Notes under the pieces: model-generated
What the model was told of the DNA's origin: nothing
The model's database searches: none
The model's input: the letters and a program-made list of their open reading frames with translations, nothing else
Shown: in pieces, positions 1 through 9,612 of the stretch
Position numbering within the stretch: position 1 is the first letter of the stretch
Layout: each line of letters opens with the position of its first letter
Translations under genes and position numbers: made by a program
NCBI GenBank assembly: GCA_036268995.1
Contig: DATATB010000040.1
Span: forward strand, 33,191-97,190
Reading direction: 5' to 3'
DNA from: DATATB01 sp036268995
Lineage (GTDB): Bacteria > Planctomycetota > Planctomycetia > Pirellulales > PNKZ01
DNA length: 64,000 nucleotides

Positions 1-72
1 GCGAGCTACCCGCTAGCGTCCGGTACCACCAATCGCTTTGCCCGGTGACCGAGCGCGGAAACGGTAAGCACA

Positions 73-102
73 TTGCCAGCCACGGCCGCACGAGGCTAGA
101 AT
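73..102 (+). promoter_or_regulatory. Putative sigma-70 promoter of the DUF1501 gene
   Basis: TTGCCA at 73-78 and TAGAAT at 97-102 are separated by 18 bp. This is close to the housekeeping consensus and leaves a leader of about 50 nt before the ATG at 160. Only the match and its position support it. Confidence 0.4.
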
Positions 103-159
103 AAGCCCGCCCGCCTAAGCGTTGTTGCCCGCCTGACTTCCCGCCTCGAGGTTCGCGTC

Positions 160-1557
160 ATGCGACGAGCCTTTATGTCTTTGCAACGCCGCAGTTTTCT
201 AGGCCTAGGTCTGGCCGGGGGCTTGCACGCGTTGGCCGCGCCGAGTCGAGCCATCACGGGCTCGTCGAATCGTCCGGCCGGCAAGGCCCGCAATGTGATC
301 GTGCTGCTGGAACAAGGAGGCTTGTCGCATCTCGACACCTGGGATCCCAAGCCCGAGGCGGTTGCCGAGCACCGCAGCCCTTACCGGCCGATTGCGACCA
401 GCGTGCCGGGAATCCAGTTCACTTCGCTGCTGCCGCACAGCGCGCGGATTGCCCACAAGCTGGCCGTGGTCCGGTCGTTTCATCACACGACCAATGTCGC
501 CAACGGGCATCCGCTGGGCACGCAATACGTGCTGTCGGGCTCGGTGCCTGGCGGGCCGATCGAAATGCCGGACATGGGCTCGGTCGTCGCCCATCGGCTG
601 GGCGGCAAGTGCGACTGGCTGCCCCCGTACGTCATGGTGCCGGGCAATGACGAACAAGCGTCGATGACGCGGCACGGCTTCCTGCCCCCCAGCACCAAGG
701 TCTTCAAGACCGGCGGCCGCGACTTGTCGGACCCGGCCTGGAAGGTCAACGATCTGGCGCTGCTGGCCGGAGTGGACAGCGGCCGCTTCCACGATCGGCT
801 CGATCTGCTCAGCAATCTGAATGTCGGGCTGCGGCCGGCGGCCGACGAAGTGGGCACGATGTCGGCCATGTTTTCGCAGGCGGCCGACATGCTGAGCAAT
901 CCGCGCACGCAACGTGCCTTTCGCTTAAGTGACGAACCCGACGCCGTGCGCGAGAAGTACGGCCGCGGCCATCGCGGCCAGTGCTACTTGCTGGGGCGCC
1001 GCTTGATCGAGGCCGGCGTGCGGTTCGTGACCATTGACGTGCGCGAGCCGGAAACCAAGCTCACGCCCGGCGGCTTCAACATGAATTGGGACCATCACGA
1101 TTACATCTATACCACCGGATCGTGCGGCACGCAGCGGATTGCGGCCGGCGGCGAGGGACGCTACGGCATCGGCACTTGGTGGATGATGGGCAGCACCGAC
1201 CAGGCACTGGCCGCGCTGGTGGGCGATCTCGACGAGCGCGGGCTGTTGGACGACACGCTGGTCTGCTTCGTCACTGAGTTTGGCCGCACCCCGCGGCTGA
1301 ACAAGTTCCAGGGCCGCGATCACTGGATTCGGGCCTATTCGATGGCCTTCGCCGGCGCCGGGGTGCGAGGCGGCCAGGTCATCGGCAAGACCGACCGCGA
1401 CGGCGGCGACGTGGTGGAACGGGCATTCACGCCCGACGACTACGCGGCCACCGTCTATCACAAGCTCGGCATCAACCGCGACCAGCCGCTCTACACGCGC
1501 GAAAGCCGGCCCGTCTTCTTTTCCCACGGCGGCAACCCCATCGCCGAGTTGATCTGA
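160..1557 (+). CDS. DUF1501 family protein, Tat-exported
   Basis: This 465-residue protein belongs to the DUF1501 family, a sulfatase/alkaline-phosphatase-fold group that is very abundant in planctomycetes. There it usually sits beside DUF1549/DUF1553 cytochrome-type proteins, and its biochemical role is unproven. A twin-arginine signal (RRSFLG at residues 10-15, followed by a Gly/Ala/Leu-rich stretch) indicates folded export. Family landmarks include LLEQGGLSHLDTWDPKP near residue 50, NWDHHD near 310 and FGRTPR near 375. The ATG at 160 follows GAGG at a good distance; ATG 175 is an alternative that keeps the Tat motif. Bases 1-159 do not show a DUF1549/1553 partner that I can recognise. Confidence 0.9.
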   Translation: MRRAFMSLQRRSFLGLGLAGGLHALAAPSRAITGSSNRPAGKARNVIVLLEQGGLSHLDTWDPKPEAVAEHRSPYRPIATSVPGIQFTSLLPHSARIAHKLAVVRSFHHTTNVANGHPLGTQYVLSGSVPGGPIEMPDMGSVVAHRLGGKCDWLPPYVMVPGNDEQASMTRHGFLPPSTKVFKTGGRDLSDPAWKVNDLALLAGVDSGRFHDRLDLLSNLNVGLRPAADEVGTMSAMFSQAADMLSNPRTQRAFRLSDEPDAVREKYGRGHRGQCYLLGRRLIEAGVRFVTIDVREPETKLTPGGFNMNWDHHDYIYTTGSCGTQRIAAGGEGRYGIGTWWMMGSTDQALAALVGDLDERGLLDDTLVCFVTEFGRTPRLNKFQGRDHWIRAYSMAFAGAGVRGGQVIGKTDRDGGDVVERAFTPDDYAATVYHKLGINRDQPLYTRESRPVFFSHGGNPIAELI

Positions 1558-1585
1558 AGCTCAACAAATCAAAGGAGCGGTTGCC

Positions 1586-1915
1586 ATGAGCGTCGAAAAC
1601 AAAACTCCCTCCGGCGAGGTCGGGTCGAAGCTGCTGTTCGAAAACGAACGCGTGAGGGTCTGGGATTTGACCTTGGCTCCCGGCGAGAGCACAGGCGTAC
1701 ACGCCCATCATTGCGACTACTTTTATGTCGTGATTGGCGACGGCGAACTCGAAGCATTAAATGCCGACGGCTCGCTGCTGCACCGCGGCCCCATGGAAGA
1801 CGGCGAAGTCCATTACCGCGGCATCGACGACGACCCCGCCGTCCACGAAGCCGTGAACGTCGGCCAAAAGCCCTGGCGCAACATCGTCGTCGAATTGAAA
1901 GACAAGCCGCGATAG
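1586..1915 (+). CDS. Small cupin-domain protein
   Basis: This 109-residue protein is a single conserved beta-barrel of cupin_2 type. The metal-binding motif 1 is visible as GESTGVHAHHCDYFYVVIGD, with His39, His41 and His42 as likely ligands. The C-terminal strand runs through VNVGQKPWRNIVVELK. An AAAGGAG Shine-Dalgarno lies just before the ATG. It begins 28 bp after the DUF1501 gene and probably shares its transcript. The substrate cannot be read from the sequence; such lone cupins may be enzymes or ligand sensors. Confidence 0.8.
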   Translation: MSVENKTPSGEVGSKLLFENERVRVWDLTLAPGESTGVHAHHCDYFYVVIGDGELEALNADGSLLHRGPMEDGEVHYRGIDDDPAVHEAVNVGQKPWRNIVVELKDKPR

Positions 1916-1938
1916 AACACACCGCGAATGCGGCGCGG

Positions 1939-3258
1939 CTACTCTGCGCGTTTCAAGCGATGCAGGACGTCTAAAGACTCCTGCTCGATAATCTCGCCGG
2001 CGCGCGTGGTGAGATACGAATGTTCTCCGAACCAAGTCTCGTAGCTGCCCCCGGCAAAGGCCTGGGCGGTGGGCACGTAGCCATGAGCGCCGTTAGTCTG
2101 CTCGGCGACCATGGTGTGCTTGAAGGGCGAGTGGCTCTTGATGCTCTTTCCGATTCCACAGAATAGTTCGTCGGGATTGGTCACAATCGCGAAATCGTCG
2201 CCGATCGCAATGCCGGTAATGAAGAATCGATAGCTCGGCTGTTCCCTTTTTTTCATGACGCTGAAAGCCGTCTTGTAATGCTCGAGCTGCCCAGGCCATT
2301 TGCGGGCAATGTCCGCTTCCTTAAGTTCCGGGTGCTCTCTGCCCGGCATGGCCATTTCCCGGCATTCAATCGCAAGCGTCGGCTTATTGATGGGCTCGAC
2401 TTGTGCGAGGCACTGCACGATCGCACTACCGAGCACTTCGCCAAAGCGTTCCTTTTTCGCGCTGGGCACGGGATTCACGTCGCCGCACGCGCCCGTGAGA
2501 AACAGCGTGGGCACCTCATAGCCCAAGCGCGCTTCGACATCCTGTTGAACGTCGCCGGGAAAATCGGCTGAGACGGTGAGGTCGCGGGTATTGCTGGCGT
2601 GACAGGCGAAGTTGTAGACGACTGCCTTGTACTTTCCATCTTTACCAATCACCGCCAGCACGTCGAACTCGGGATCGGCAGGGCCTTCCGGCGGATATTT
2701 GTGCGATTCATCCGGAGCCAACTGCCACCGATTCCAGGCCGTGCCATCTTTGATCACTCTGCGGCACTCGGCCACGCCCTCCGCCTGGCCTTTCGAGGTT
2801 CCAAGCGTGCAGGGCGTCAGATTACGCGCGGCAATCGCCACCGCCTCCGCAATGGGCGTTACCAGTTGGTCCTTGTAATAAGGCCACAGCGGGCCGCGGT
2901 GTGTGTGGGAAGAGCAGATGATCACGTTGCTGGCCGCAATGCCCGTGGCCTGTTCGACCTTCCGGCGCGCCAGCACCGCCAAGTCGACCGGATACTTCAA
3001 CGTGTCCAAAGTGACAATCGCCACCTTCTGCCCTGTTGCTGAAAGCACCAATGCCTTCACATACAGGCGAGAGCTTACCGACGTCGACTTCAATCGAGTG
3101 GGCGATCCCGCCAACACGATTGGCTCGGTGGGCGTGATATCGACGCTGCCGACACCCGCATCGACGTAGCCGTTGGCTGTGGTCGCATCACCATCCGCCG
3201 CAAACGCGGGACCGGTCAGCAGACCCAGCCCCACGGCAAGAACCAGGGCATATTTCAT
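1939..3258 (-). CDS. Neutral/alkaline ceramidase-like exported hydrolase
   Basis: This 439-residue protein starts with a signal peptide (MKYALVLAVGLGLLTGPAFA). It resembles the N-terminal catalytic domain of the neutral/alkaline non-lysosomal ceramidase family. Seen motifs are SSHTHRGP (zinc-ligand region), NFACHASNTRD and TGACGDVNP, in the order expected for the family. Members cleave the amide of ceramides, but planctomycetes carry many copies and the true substrate is uncertain. The chosen ATG has AGGA about 9 nt upstream and gives a clean signal peptide; an in-frame ATG 9 nt upstream is possible. It converges on the cupin gene with a 23-bp gap. Confidence 0.8.
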   Translation of the reverse strand: MKYALVLAVGLGLLTGPAFAADGDATTANGYVDAGVGSVDITPTEPIVLAGSPTRLKSTSVSSRLYVKALVLSATGQKVAIVTLDTLKYPVDLAVLARRKVEQATGIAASNVIICSSHTHRGPLWPYYKDQLVTPIAEAVAIAARNLTPCTLGTSKGQAEGVAECRRVIKDGTAWNRWQLAPDESHKYPPEGPADPEFDVLAVIGKDGKYKAVVYNFACHASNTRDLTVSADFPGDVQQDVEARLGYEVPTLFLTGACGDVNPVPSAKKERFGEVLGSAIVQCLAQVEPINKPTLAIECREMAMPGREHPELKEADIARKWPGQLEHYKTAFSVMKKREQPSYRFFITGIAIGDDFAIVTNPDELFCGIGKSIKSHSPFKHTMVAEQTNGAHGYVPTAQAFAGGSYETWFGEHSYLTTRAGEIIEQESLDVLHRLKRAE

Positions 3259-3389
3259 CGGTACCATTCCTGGAGCAACTCTACCACCGCATCGACCAGC
3301 ATTTGAATCGAATGCCAACACCACATCAACTTAACGCGGTTGCGGTGGTTAAGGAACACTCACGAAGCGCGGTTTCGTCCTGACGCACG

Positions 3390-3794
3390 TCACCTCAAAG
3401 CGGCCCAAAGCAGCACAACCGACTGATAAATAAAGACCAGTGTCAGGCCTTGATAGCCCAGCTTGAGCCACGCACTTTTCAGAAACGGCCTGGCGTCGAA
3501 AACGAAGAATTGCACGCACAGCCGGCCCGACCAAAACAGGCCGATAAACGCGCAGATCGCTCGTGCCAAGGGCGTGCCGGCCGCGAGTTCGCCTGAAGAA
3601 AACGTCGTCAGCACTCCGAATCCAATAATTGTCAGCACGATGAACACGCCGTGCACCCAAACCACCTGACGGGACAACCGATCGAGCTTGCGGAGCTCTC
3701 CCTTCCAGTCGAGCACGCGCGGCGTGACTGCGCTCGCCAGCAACGTGCCGAAGTGCAGGATGCCACTGACGAAGATCATCGATTGTAGACTCAT
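3390..3794 (-). CDS. Small four-helix membrane protein linked to MBOAT
   Basis: This 134-residue protein is almost entirely hydrophobic, with about four transmembrane segments (around residues 5-20, 40-60, 72-88 and 110-130). A charged segment, LDWKGELRKLDRLSRQVVWVHG, lies between the first and second. I do not recognise a family with a known function. The ATG at 3794 has GAGGA upstream and lies 16 bp after the acyltransferase stop, so the two genes look co-transcribed. Inference only: it may be a membrane partner of that acyltransferase. Confidence 0.7.
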   Translation of the reverse strand: MSLQSMIFVSGILHFGTLLASAVTPRVLDWKGELRKLDRLSRQVVWVHGVFIVLTIIGFGVLTTFSSGELAAGTPLARAICAFIGLFWSGRLCVQFFVFDARPFLKSAWLKLGYQGLTLVFIYQSVVLLWAALR

Positions 3795-3810
3795 GAGATC
3801 GGTCCTCGCT

Positions 3811-4716
3811 TTAGGCAACCCCGAGAGCGGCGAGCGTAGGCACCACGGCAAACCGCAGGAACGGCTCGTGAAACAGCAAGCCGATCGGCCCAAAGACGAA
3901 CAGCCCGCAGATCAATCGTCCGCGAATGCCGTTGCCGAGCCCCAGCCGCTGGCCGAAATCGCTCCGTTCCAGGAGTAGCCCGAAACCTTGAATGACGAAA
4001 TAGACGGTCGGTCCTCCCCAGCCGCTGTCCACCGGTGCCGAAATCACAAAGTCGTGGATCAAGCCCGACAGCGTGAAGACAGCCAGCGTGGCCCGAGCGG
4101 CCCCGATGTGCCTGGCCAGCGGCCGAAAAACCTGGCCGAATGCCAAATCTCGAAACGCCGAATTCCACCGCCGCCCCCAAAAGTCGCTGATCGAGTGAGC
4201 CAGGATCGGGAAGTTCATGATCGGCTCGGCCTTGATGCCGGCCAGTCGCCACCCAAGCGACAGCAAATGGAACACGCCGAAGTGCAGCACGAATACCAGC
4301 CCGATCATGCCGATCCAAGCTGCAACGAGCGGACGCGAATCGAGACTTTGGATACTGACCGCCTGCAACAGTTCGAGGCCAATTACAAAGTTGAAAATCG
4401 CCAACCGCCACTCGCCCAGCGCAGGCCTTGCAACTTGCGACCGGCCACCAAGAAATGCCGCGGCGTTCATTCCCGGCCAGAGCAGCAGATAGGCCAAGGC
4501 CCTGGGAGCCGAGACATGTCGCGCCGCAGGGCACGAAACAAAGGTTAGCCACTTGGCACCGCAGTAGATCGCGATGGCGGTGAACCACATCAACTCCCAG
4601 GCGGGCACCTCCATCGGCAGCAGGTAAACGAAGCTCAGAGGGACCAAGATCGCCACCGCCGCACCCACGGCCGTTCGGCTTGACCGCCAGCTTGATTTGG
4701 TGATCGTGCGGTACAT
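3811..4716 (-). CDS. MBOAT / wax-synthase-like acyltransferase
   Basis: This 301-residue integral membrane protein has about eight hydrophobic helices. It carries the signature of the wax-synthase/MBOAT superfamily: SDFWGRRWNSAFRDL (invariant FWGRRWN) near residue 180, followed by LSGLIHDFV with the presumed catalytic His. Family members move acyl chains to alcohols, sugars or polymers in the membrane. The length is shorter than plant wax synthases but typical of bacterial versions. No convincing Shine-Dalgarno precedes ATG 4716. It is followed by a small membrane protein in the same operon and is divergent from the exonuclease gene. Confidence 0.75.
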   Translation of the reverse strand: MYRTITKSSWRSSRTAVGAAVAILVPLSFVYLLPMEVPAWELMWFTAIAIYCGAKWLTFVSCPAARHVSAPRALAYLLLWPGMNAAAFLGGRSQVARPALGEWRLAIFNFVIGLELLQAVSIQSLDSRPLVAAWIGMIGLVFVLHFGVFHLLSLGWRLAGIKAEPIMNFPILAHSISDFWGRRWNSAFRDLAFGQVFRPLARHIGAARATLAVFTLSGLIHDFVISAPVDSGWGGPTVYFVIQGFGLLLERSDFGQRLGLGNGIRGRLICGLFVFGPIGLLFHEPFLRFAVVPTLAALGVA

Positions 4717-4896
4717 CGAAAGCGGTCCAATGCCTGTTTAGTGCCTCCCCAGATGTCGAACCGCAGTCCGACGGCACAATTAACCGCCGCTGCGGGCAAT
4801 CGGTACTTTCCAGGGTGCTTGCGCCGGCTGCCGGGCGCTCGGTGCGGCGTGGTAAGATGCCGGTGCTTGGCCGGGTTTCGCTGTTGGAGTTCACTA

Positions 4897-5460
4897 ATGC
4901 CGGAAATCTACATCAGTACGGATATCGAAGCAGACGGCCCAATTCCCGGCCCTCACTCGATGCTCAGCTTCGCCTCCGCGGCACTGCTGCCCGACAAGAC
5001 GCTGATCGGGACGTTCGAAGCCAATCTTACGCTGCTGCCGGGCACCGAGGGGGATCCGAAAACGATGGAGTGGTGGCGCGGCCAGCCCGAGGCCTGGGCG
5101 GCCTGCCGGTCGAATCTTCGCGAGCCGGCCGCGGTCATGCCCGAGTATGTGGCGTGGGTGAAAGCGCTTCCTGGCAAGCCGGTGTTTGTGGCGTATCCCG
5201 CGGCTTACGACTTCATGTTCGTTTACTGGTACATGATCCGCTTTGCCGGCGAGAGTCCCTTTTCGCATTCGGCGCTCGATATCAAGAGCTACGCGATGGC
5301 CTTGCTGGGCAACGAATATCGGCAGTCCGTCAAGCGGAACATGCCGCGTAGATGGTTCGATGACCTGCCGCACACGCACGTCGCCCTGGACGATGCCATG
5401 GGGCAAGGAGCCTTGTTCTGCAACATGCTCGCCGAGCGGCTCCGCCAGGGCGGGCAATGA
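4897..5460 (+). CDS. DEDD-type 3'-5' exonuclease-like protein
   Basis: This 187-residue protein has the layout of small DEDD nucleases. The first acidic pair is in YISTDIEADGP at residues 4-14, the middle acidic motif is probably in VAYPAAYDFMFVYWY, and the last is HVALDDAMGQG near residue 165, where His and Asp fit the DEDDh pattern. It resembles the Rv2179c-like group of 3'-5' exonucleases. The ATG at 4897 is chosen because TTGGAG precedes it and homology begins immediately; the upstream in-frame sequence is low-quality coding. The substrate (RNA or DNA) is not readable. Confidence 0.7.
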   Translation: MPEIYISTDIEADGPIPGPHSMLSFASAALLPDKTLIGTFEANLTLLPGTEGDPKTMEWWRGQPEAWAACRSNLREPAAVMPEYVAWVKALPGKPVFVAYPAAYDFMFVYWYMIRFAGESPFSHSALDIKSYAMALLGNEYRQSVKRNMPRRWFDDLPHTHVALDDAMGQGALFCNMLAERLRQGGQ

Positions 5461-5594
5461 CGGCATGGCCGTCAACGACTCCAAACCACATCTTGAGGCC
5501 GTGTCTAGCTCTCCCACCGTGCCGCTACCGCCGGGCAGCGGAATCGTTATGGACTCCAATGCGGGGGGCCTGCTACGGTGGTGGCGGTGAAAAA

Positions 5595-6659
5595 ATGAAA
5601 AAGTGGATCGTCATCATTCTGTTGCTCGCAGCGGCCGGCGGCCTGGCATGGTGGCTCATGCGCCCACATCGGCCGGCCGACGAACTGGCCCTGTACGGCA
5701 ACGTGGACTTGCGGCAGGTGCAGTTGGCTTTCAACAACAACGAGCGGATCGCCGCCGTGCTGGTGCAGGAAGGCGATCGGGTCGAGCCGGGCCAGGTGCT
5801 AGCCCGGCTGGATACGCGCCGGCTCGAGCCGCAAGTGGCCCAGGCCGACGCGCAGGCGGCCGCCCAGCGGCAGGTTGTCGCCAGGCTGCACCATGGTAGC
5901 CGGCCCGAAGAGATTGCCCAGGCGCGTGCGAATGTCGAGTCGGCCAAGGCCGATGCGGCCAACGCCCGTCGCAAGCTCGATCGCGATCAGAAGCTGAACG
6001 ACACCTCCGCCGGCGGCGCCCTGAGCCAGCAGGACTTGGACAATTCCCGAGCCGCTTCGGCCGTGGCCGAGGCCAAGCTGGACGTGGCGCAACAGTCGCT
6101 GGATTTGGCGATTGCCGGCCCGCGCAAAGAGGACATCGACGAAGCCGAGGCCCAACTGCGTGCCACGGAGGCCCAACTGGCATTTCTGCGGCAGCAACTG
6201 GCCGATGCCGCGCTGCTAGCGCCGACCAAGGCCGTGGTCCGCACGCGGCTGATGGAGCCTGGCGAAATGGCCTCGCCCCAGCGGCCGGTCCTGTCACTAG
6301 CCATTATCGATCCCAAGTGGGTCCGGGCGTATGTCTCGGAGCCTAACCTGGGCCAGGTGCGGCCCGGCATGACGGCTGCGGTCAAGGTCGATAGTTTTCC
6401 GGATCGCCGTTTCGACGCTTGGATCGGCTTCGTTTCGCCCGTGGCGGAGTTCACACCCAAAACCGTGCAGACCGAAGAGCTGCGCACCAGCCTGGTCTAC
6501 GAAGTCCGCGCGTTCATCAAGGATCCGGACGACGTGCTGCGGCTCGGGATGCCGGCCACGGTCTATTTTGCCAGGCCGCAGCAGCCGGGCCAGCAGCGTC
6601 CTGATCAGCGAACGCCAGCCACGGCAACTCCCGCCGCTCGAACCGCACAGGAGCGATGA
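5595..6659 (+). CDS. HlyD/YbhG-type membrane-fusion protein
   Basis: This 354-residue periplasmic adaptor of an ABC exporter begins with one membrane anchor (KKWIVIILLLAAAGGLAWWL). A biotinyl-lipoyl-like half follows (LYGNVDLRQVQLAF, then VQEGDRVEPGQVLARLD), then a long Ala/Gln/Glu-rich coiled-coil hairpin (about residues 80-190), the second lipoyl half (APTKAVVRTRLMEPGE) and a beta-barrel. Its stop overlaps the start of the ATPase gene as ATGA, showing translational coupling. By analogy with E. coli YbhG it would link the inner-membrane pump to an outer-membrane channel; no channel gene is in the window. The Shine-Dalgarno is weak (GGTGA). Confidence 0.85.
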   Translation: MKKWIVIILLLAAAGGLAWWLMRPHRPADELALYGNVDLRQVQLAFNNNERIAAVLVQEGDRVEPGQVLARLDTRRLEPQVAQADAQAAAQRQVVARLHHGSRPEEIAQARANVESAKADAANARRKLDRDQKLNDTSAGGALSQQDLDNSRAASAVAEAKLDVAQQSLDLAIAGPRKEDIDEAEAQLRATEAQLAFLRQQLADAALLAPTKAVVRTRLMEPGEMASPQRPVLSLAIIDPKWVRAYVSEPNLGQVRPGMTAAVKVDSFPDRRFDAWIGFVSPVAEFTPKTVQTEELRTSLVYEVRAFIKDPDDVLRLGMPATVYFARPQQPGQQRPDQRTPATATPAARTAQER

Positions 6660-8452
6660 TGGGCGCCAGTGGAGCGAGTGCGCCGGTGCTGGTCGGCCGC
6701 GACATCCACAAGGCCTTCCGTCGCGAAACGGGCGAACAGGTGCAGGCCCTCGACGGCGTTTCGCTCACGGCCCAGCGGCACACGCTCACGGCCCTGGTCG
6801 GCCCGGACGGCGCCGGCAAGACGACCCTGATTCGCCTGGCAGCCGGCTTGATGACGCCCGACAGCGGCCAGCTCGAGGTGCTGGGCATCGACGTGCCGAC
6901 GCACCCGCAGCAGGTGCAAAACCTGCTGGGCTACATGCCGCAAAAGTTCGGGCTCTACGAAGACCTGACCGTACAGGAGAACCTCGACCTCTACGCCGAC
7001 CTGCACAACATCGACGCCGCCGAGCGTCGCGAGCGCTATCCGCAACTGATGGAAATGACGGCCTTGGGGCCTTTCGTCAACCGCCTGGCCGGGCGGCTTT
7101 CAGGCGGAATGAAACAAAAGCTGGGCCTCGCCTGCACACTGGTCCGCTCGCCCGACTTGCTGCTGCTGGACGAGCCGACCGTGGGGGTCGATCCGCTCTC
7201 GCGCCGCGAGCTGTGGGAAATCATTCTCGAGCTGGTACACGAAAAAGGTTTGAGCGTCCTGCTGAGCACTTCTTATCTCGACGAGGCGGAGCGCTGTGAG
7301 TACGTGGTCGTGCTGCACGAGGGCAAAGTGCTGGCCCAAGGTCAACCGGGTGAGATCAGCCGGCTGGCCGCGCGGCGCACGTTTCGAGCGCAGCCGCCGG
7401 CCGGGCGACCCGCCCGCGAGCTGCAAGCCAAACTGCTCGACGAGCCCTGGGTGATCGACGCAGTGCCCGAGGCCGGCCACGTCCGGCTGGTGAGTGCCAC
7501 CGAAGCGGATCATCCGTCGGCCGGGCCAGGGCCGCTGGCCGAGACGCCGATCGAGCAAGTGAAGCCGCGGTTCGAAGACGGTTTCATGGTGCTCTTGCGG
7601 CGCAGCGCGGAACATCATGCAGCCGGCCAGATGACGCTCTCTCGACCGCTGGAACACCCGGCGGGCGAGAAGGCGGTCGAAGTTCGCGATCTCGTGCGGA
7701 AGTTCGGCACCTTTACGGCCGTCGATCACGTGACCTTCGAGGTGCGCCCCGGCGAGATTTTTGGCCTGCTGGGGCCCAACGGGGCGGGCAAGACGACGAC
7801 GTTTCGCATGCTCTGCGGCCTGTTGCCGGCGACTTCCGGCACGCTGCGCATCGCGGGGGTCGATTTGCGGCATTCGCGGGCGTCGGCCCGGCAACGGATC
7901 GGTTACGTGGCCCAAAAGTTTTCGCTGTACGGACAGCTTTCGGTCAACGAGAACCTCGCTTTCTTCGCTAGCGCCTACGGCCTGCGGGGGGCGCGCAAAC
8001 GCGAGCGCATCGGCTGGGCCCTCGAACAATTCGAACTGTCGCCGTTGGCGCGGCTGCCCAGCGGGCAATTGCCGGGCGGATACAAACAACGGCTGGCCAT
8101 GGCCGCCGCGCTGCTGCACGAGCCGGAAACCTTGTTCCTCGACGAGCCCACCAGCGGCGTCGATCCGCTGGCCCGACGCGAATTCTGGCGGCGCATCACG
8201 GCGCTGGCCGAGCAAGGCGTGACGGTGATCGTCACCACGCATTTCATGGAAGAAGCCGAATATTGCGACCGCGTTGTGATTCTCGACTCCGGCCGAGTGC
8301 TGGCCGACGGCACGCCCAGCGACGTGCGCCGCCACGCGCCCGCCACGGCCGGCCACGAGCCGACCATGGAAGATGCGTTCATTGCCGTGGTCGAAGAGGC
8401 CCGCGGGCGCCAGCCGAACCACGCCAGCGCCGGCCAAGGAGGCGCCGCGTGA
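6656..8452 (+). CDS. ABC transporter ATP-binding protein with two fused NBDs
   Basis: This 598-residue cytoplasmic ATPase contains two complete ABC modules, as in E. coli YbhF. NBD1: Walker A GPDGAGKTT (Asp instead of the usual Asn), signature LSGGMKQK, Walker B LLLLDEPTVGVDP. NBD2 starts near residue 340: Walker A GPNGAGKTT, signature LPGGYKQR (Ser replaced by Pro), Walker B LFLDEPTSGVDP, switch His in VTTHFMEEAE. The altered NBD2 signature suggests functionally unequal sites. It overlaps the adaptor gene by ATGA and the first permease gene by TGATG. Confidence 0.9.
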   Translation: MMGASGASAPVLVGRDIHKAFRRETGEQVQALDGVSLTAQRHTLTALVGPDGAGKTTLIRLAAGLMTPDSGQLEVLGIDVPTHPQQVQNLLGYMPQKFGLYEDLTVQENLDLYADLHNIDAAERRERYPQLMEMTALGPFVNRLAGRLSGGMKQKLGLACTLVRSPDLLLLDEPTVGVDPLSRRELWEIILELVHEKGLSVLLSTSYLDEAERCEYVVVLHEGKVLAQGQPGEISRLAARRTFRAQPPAGRPARELQAKLLDEPWVIDAVPEAGHVRLVSATEADHPSAGPGPLAETPIEQVKPRFEDGFMVLLRRSAEHHAAGQMTLSRPLEHPAGEKAVEVRDLVRKFGTFTAVDHVTFEVRPGEIFGLLGPNGAGKTTTFRMLCGLLPATSGTLRIAGVDLRHSRASARQRIGYVAQKFSLYGQLSVNENLAFFASAYGLRGARKRERIGWALEQFELSPLARLPSGQLPGGYKQRLAMAAALLHEPETLFLDEPTSGVDPLARREFWRRITALAEQGVTVIVTTHFMEEAEYCDRVVILDSGRVLADGTPSDVRRHAPATAGHEPTMEDAFIAVVEEARGRQPNHASAGQGGAA

Positions 8453-9600
8453 TGGCCGACAGCTCCGCGTCCGTACACACCTGGCGGGCCAAGCTGCGGC
8501 GCATCGTCGCGCTGGTACACAAGGAGGCGCGGCAGGTGGTGCGCGACCCGAGCAGCATTGCCATCGGTATCGTGCTGCCGGTGGTGCTGATCCTGCTGTT
8601 CGGCTACGGGCTGTCGCTAGACGTGATGGATGTGCCAGTAGCGCTGGTACTCGAAGCGCCGTCGCCACAGGCCACCGAACTGGCGGCGGCCTTCGAGCTA
8701 TCGCCTTATTTCCACGCTCGGCGCACGACCTCGATGCACGAGGCGCAGCGCTGGATGCTCGAGCGGCAGGTAGATGGCATCGTGCGGCTGCGGCCCGACT
8801 TTGCCCGCGACCTGGCCCGCGGCGAGGCCGAGGTGCAAATCTTGGTTCACGGCACCGACGCCAACCACGCCCGGATCATCCAGGGTTATGCCCAAGCTGC
8901 CGTCGGCCAATGGGCCGCGCAGCAGGCAGCCGAAGGCCAGGACATTTCCGGCGGACCGGTGAACACCGAGCAGCGGCTGTGGTTCAACGAGGCCAATGAG
9001 AGCCGGTATTTTCTCGTGCCGGGACTGATCGTGCTGATCATGACGCTGATCGGCGCCATGCTCACGGCCTTGGTCATGGCCCGCGAATGGGAACGCGGCA
9101 CGTTCGAATCGCTGTTCGTCACGCCAGTGCAGGCCGACGAGATTCTACTCGGCAAGACCGTGCCGTATTTCGTATTGGGAATGATCGGCCTGGCCCTGTG
9201 CGTGCTGGCTGCCAAGTTTCTGTTCCACGTGCCCCTGCGCGGGTCGTTCGTATTGCTGGGCGGCGCTTCGACGCTGTACCTGCTCGTGGCCCTGTCGGCA
9301 GGGCTGCTGATCTCGTCACTGGTGAAGAGCCAGTTCGTGGCCAGCGAGATCACGCTGCTGGTCACCTTCCTGCCGGCACTCATGCTCTCGGGCTTCCTGT
9401 TCGATTTGCGCAGCATGCCGGCGGTGGTCCGCATGATTACCTACGTACTGCCGGCCCGGTACTTCGTCGCACTGCTGCAAACCATTTTTCTGGCCGGCAA
9501 TGTGTGGGGCGTCATTATTCCCAACGGCGCAGTTCTGGCCGGCATGGCAGCCGTGCTGGTCCTCGTGACGCGACTGGCAACGCGTAAAAAGCTGGCTTAG
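8452..9600 (+). CDS. ABC-2 type permease (YbhS-like)
   Basis: This 382-residue permease has one N-terminal transmembrane helix (IGIVLPVVLILLFGYGLSL), a large extracytoplasmic domain and about five C-terminal helices. The ABC-2 family motif ALVMAREWERGTFESLFVTP is present. It is the first of two paralogous half-permeases that would pair around the fused ATPase. The ATG at 8452 overlaps the preceding stop (TGATG) and has AAGGAGG upstream, which decides the start; the frame is open further upstream but that part is antisense-like coding of the ATPase gene. Confidence 0.88.
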   Translation: MADSSASVHTWRAKLRRIVALVHKEARQVVRDPSSIAIGIVLPVVLILLFGYGLSLDVMDVPVALVLEAPSPQATELAAAFELSPYFHARRTTSMHEAQRWMLERQVDGIVRLRPDFARDLARGEAEVQILVHGTDANHARIIQGYAQAAVGQWAAQQAAEGQDISGGPVNTEQRLWFNEANESRYFLVPGLIVLIMTLIGAMLTALVMAREWERGTFESLFVTPVQADEILLGKTVPYFVLGMIGLALCVLAAKFLFHVPLRGSFVLLGGASTLYLLVALSAGLLISSLVKSQFVASEITLLVTFLPALMLSGFLFDLRSMPAVVRMITYVLPARYFVALLQTIFLAGNVWGVIIPNGAVLAGMAAVLVLVTRLATRKKLA

Positions 9601-9612
9601 AGGACGCTTCTC

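Noticed and set aside
1..159. End of an upstream DUF1549/DUF1553 gene
   Set aside because: The frame ending at 48 is too short and does not show the usual C-terminus of that family.
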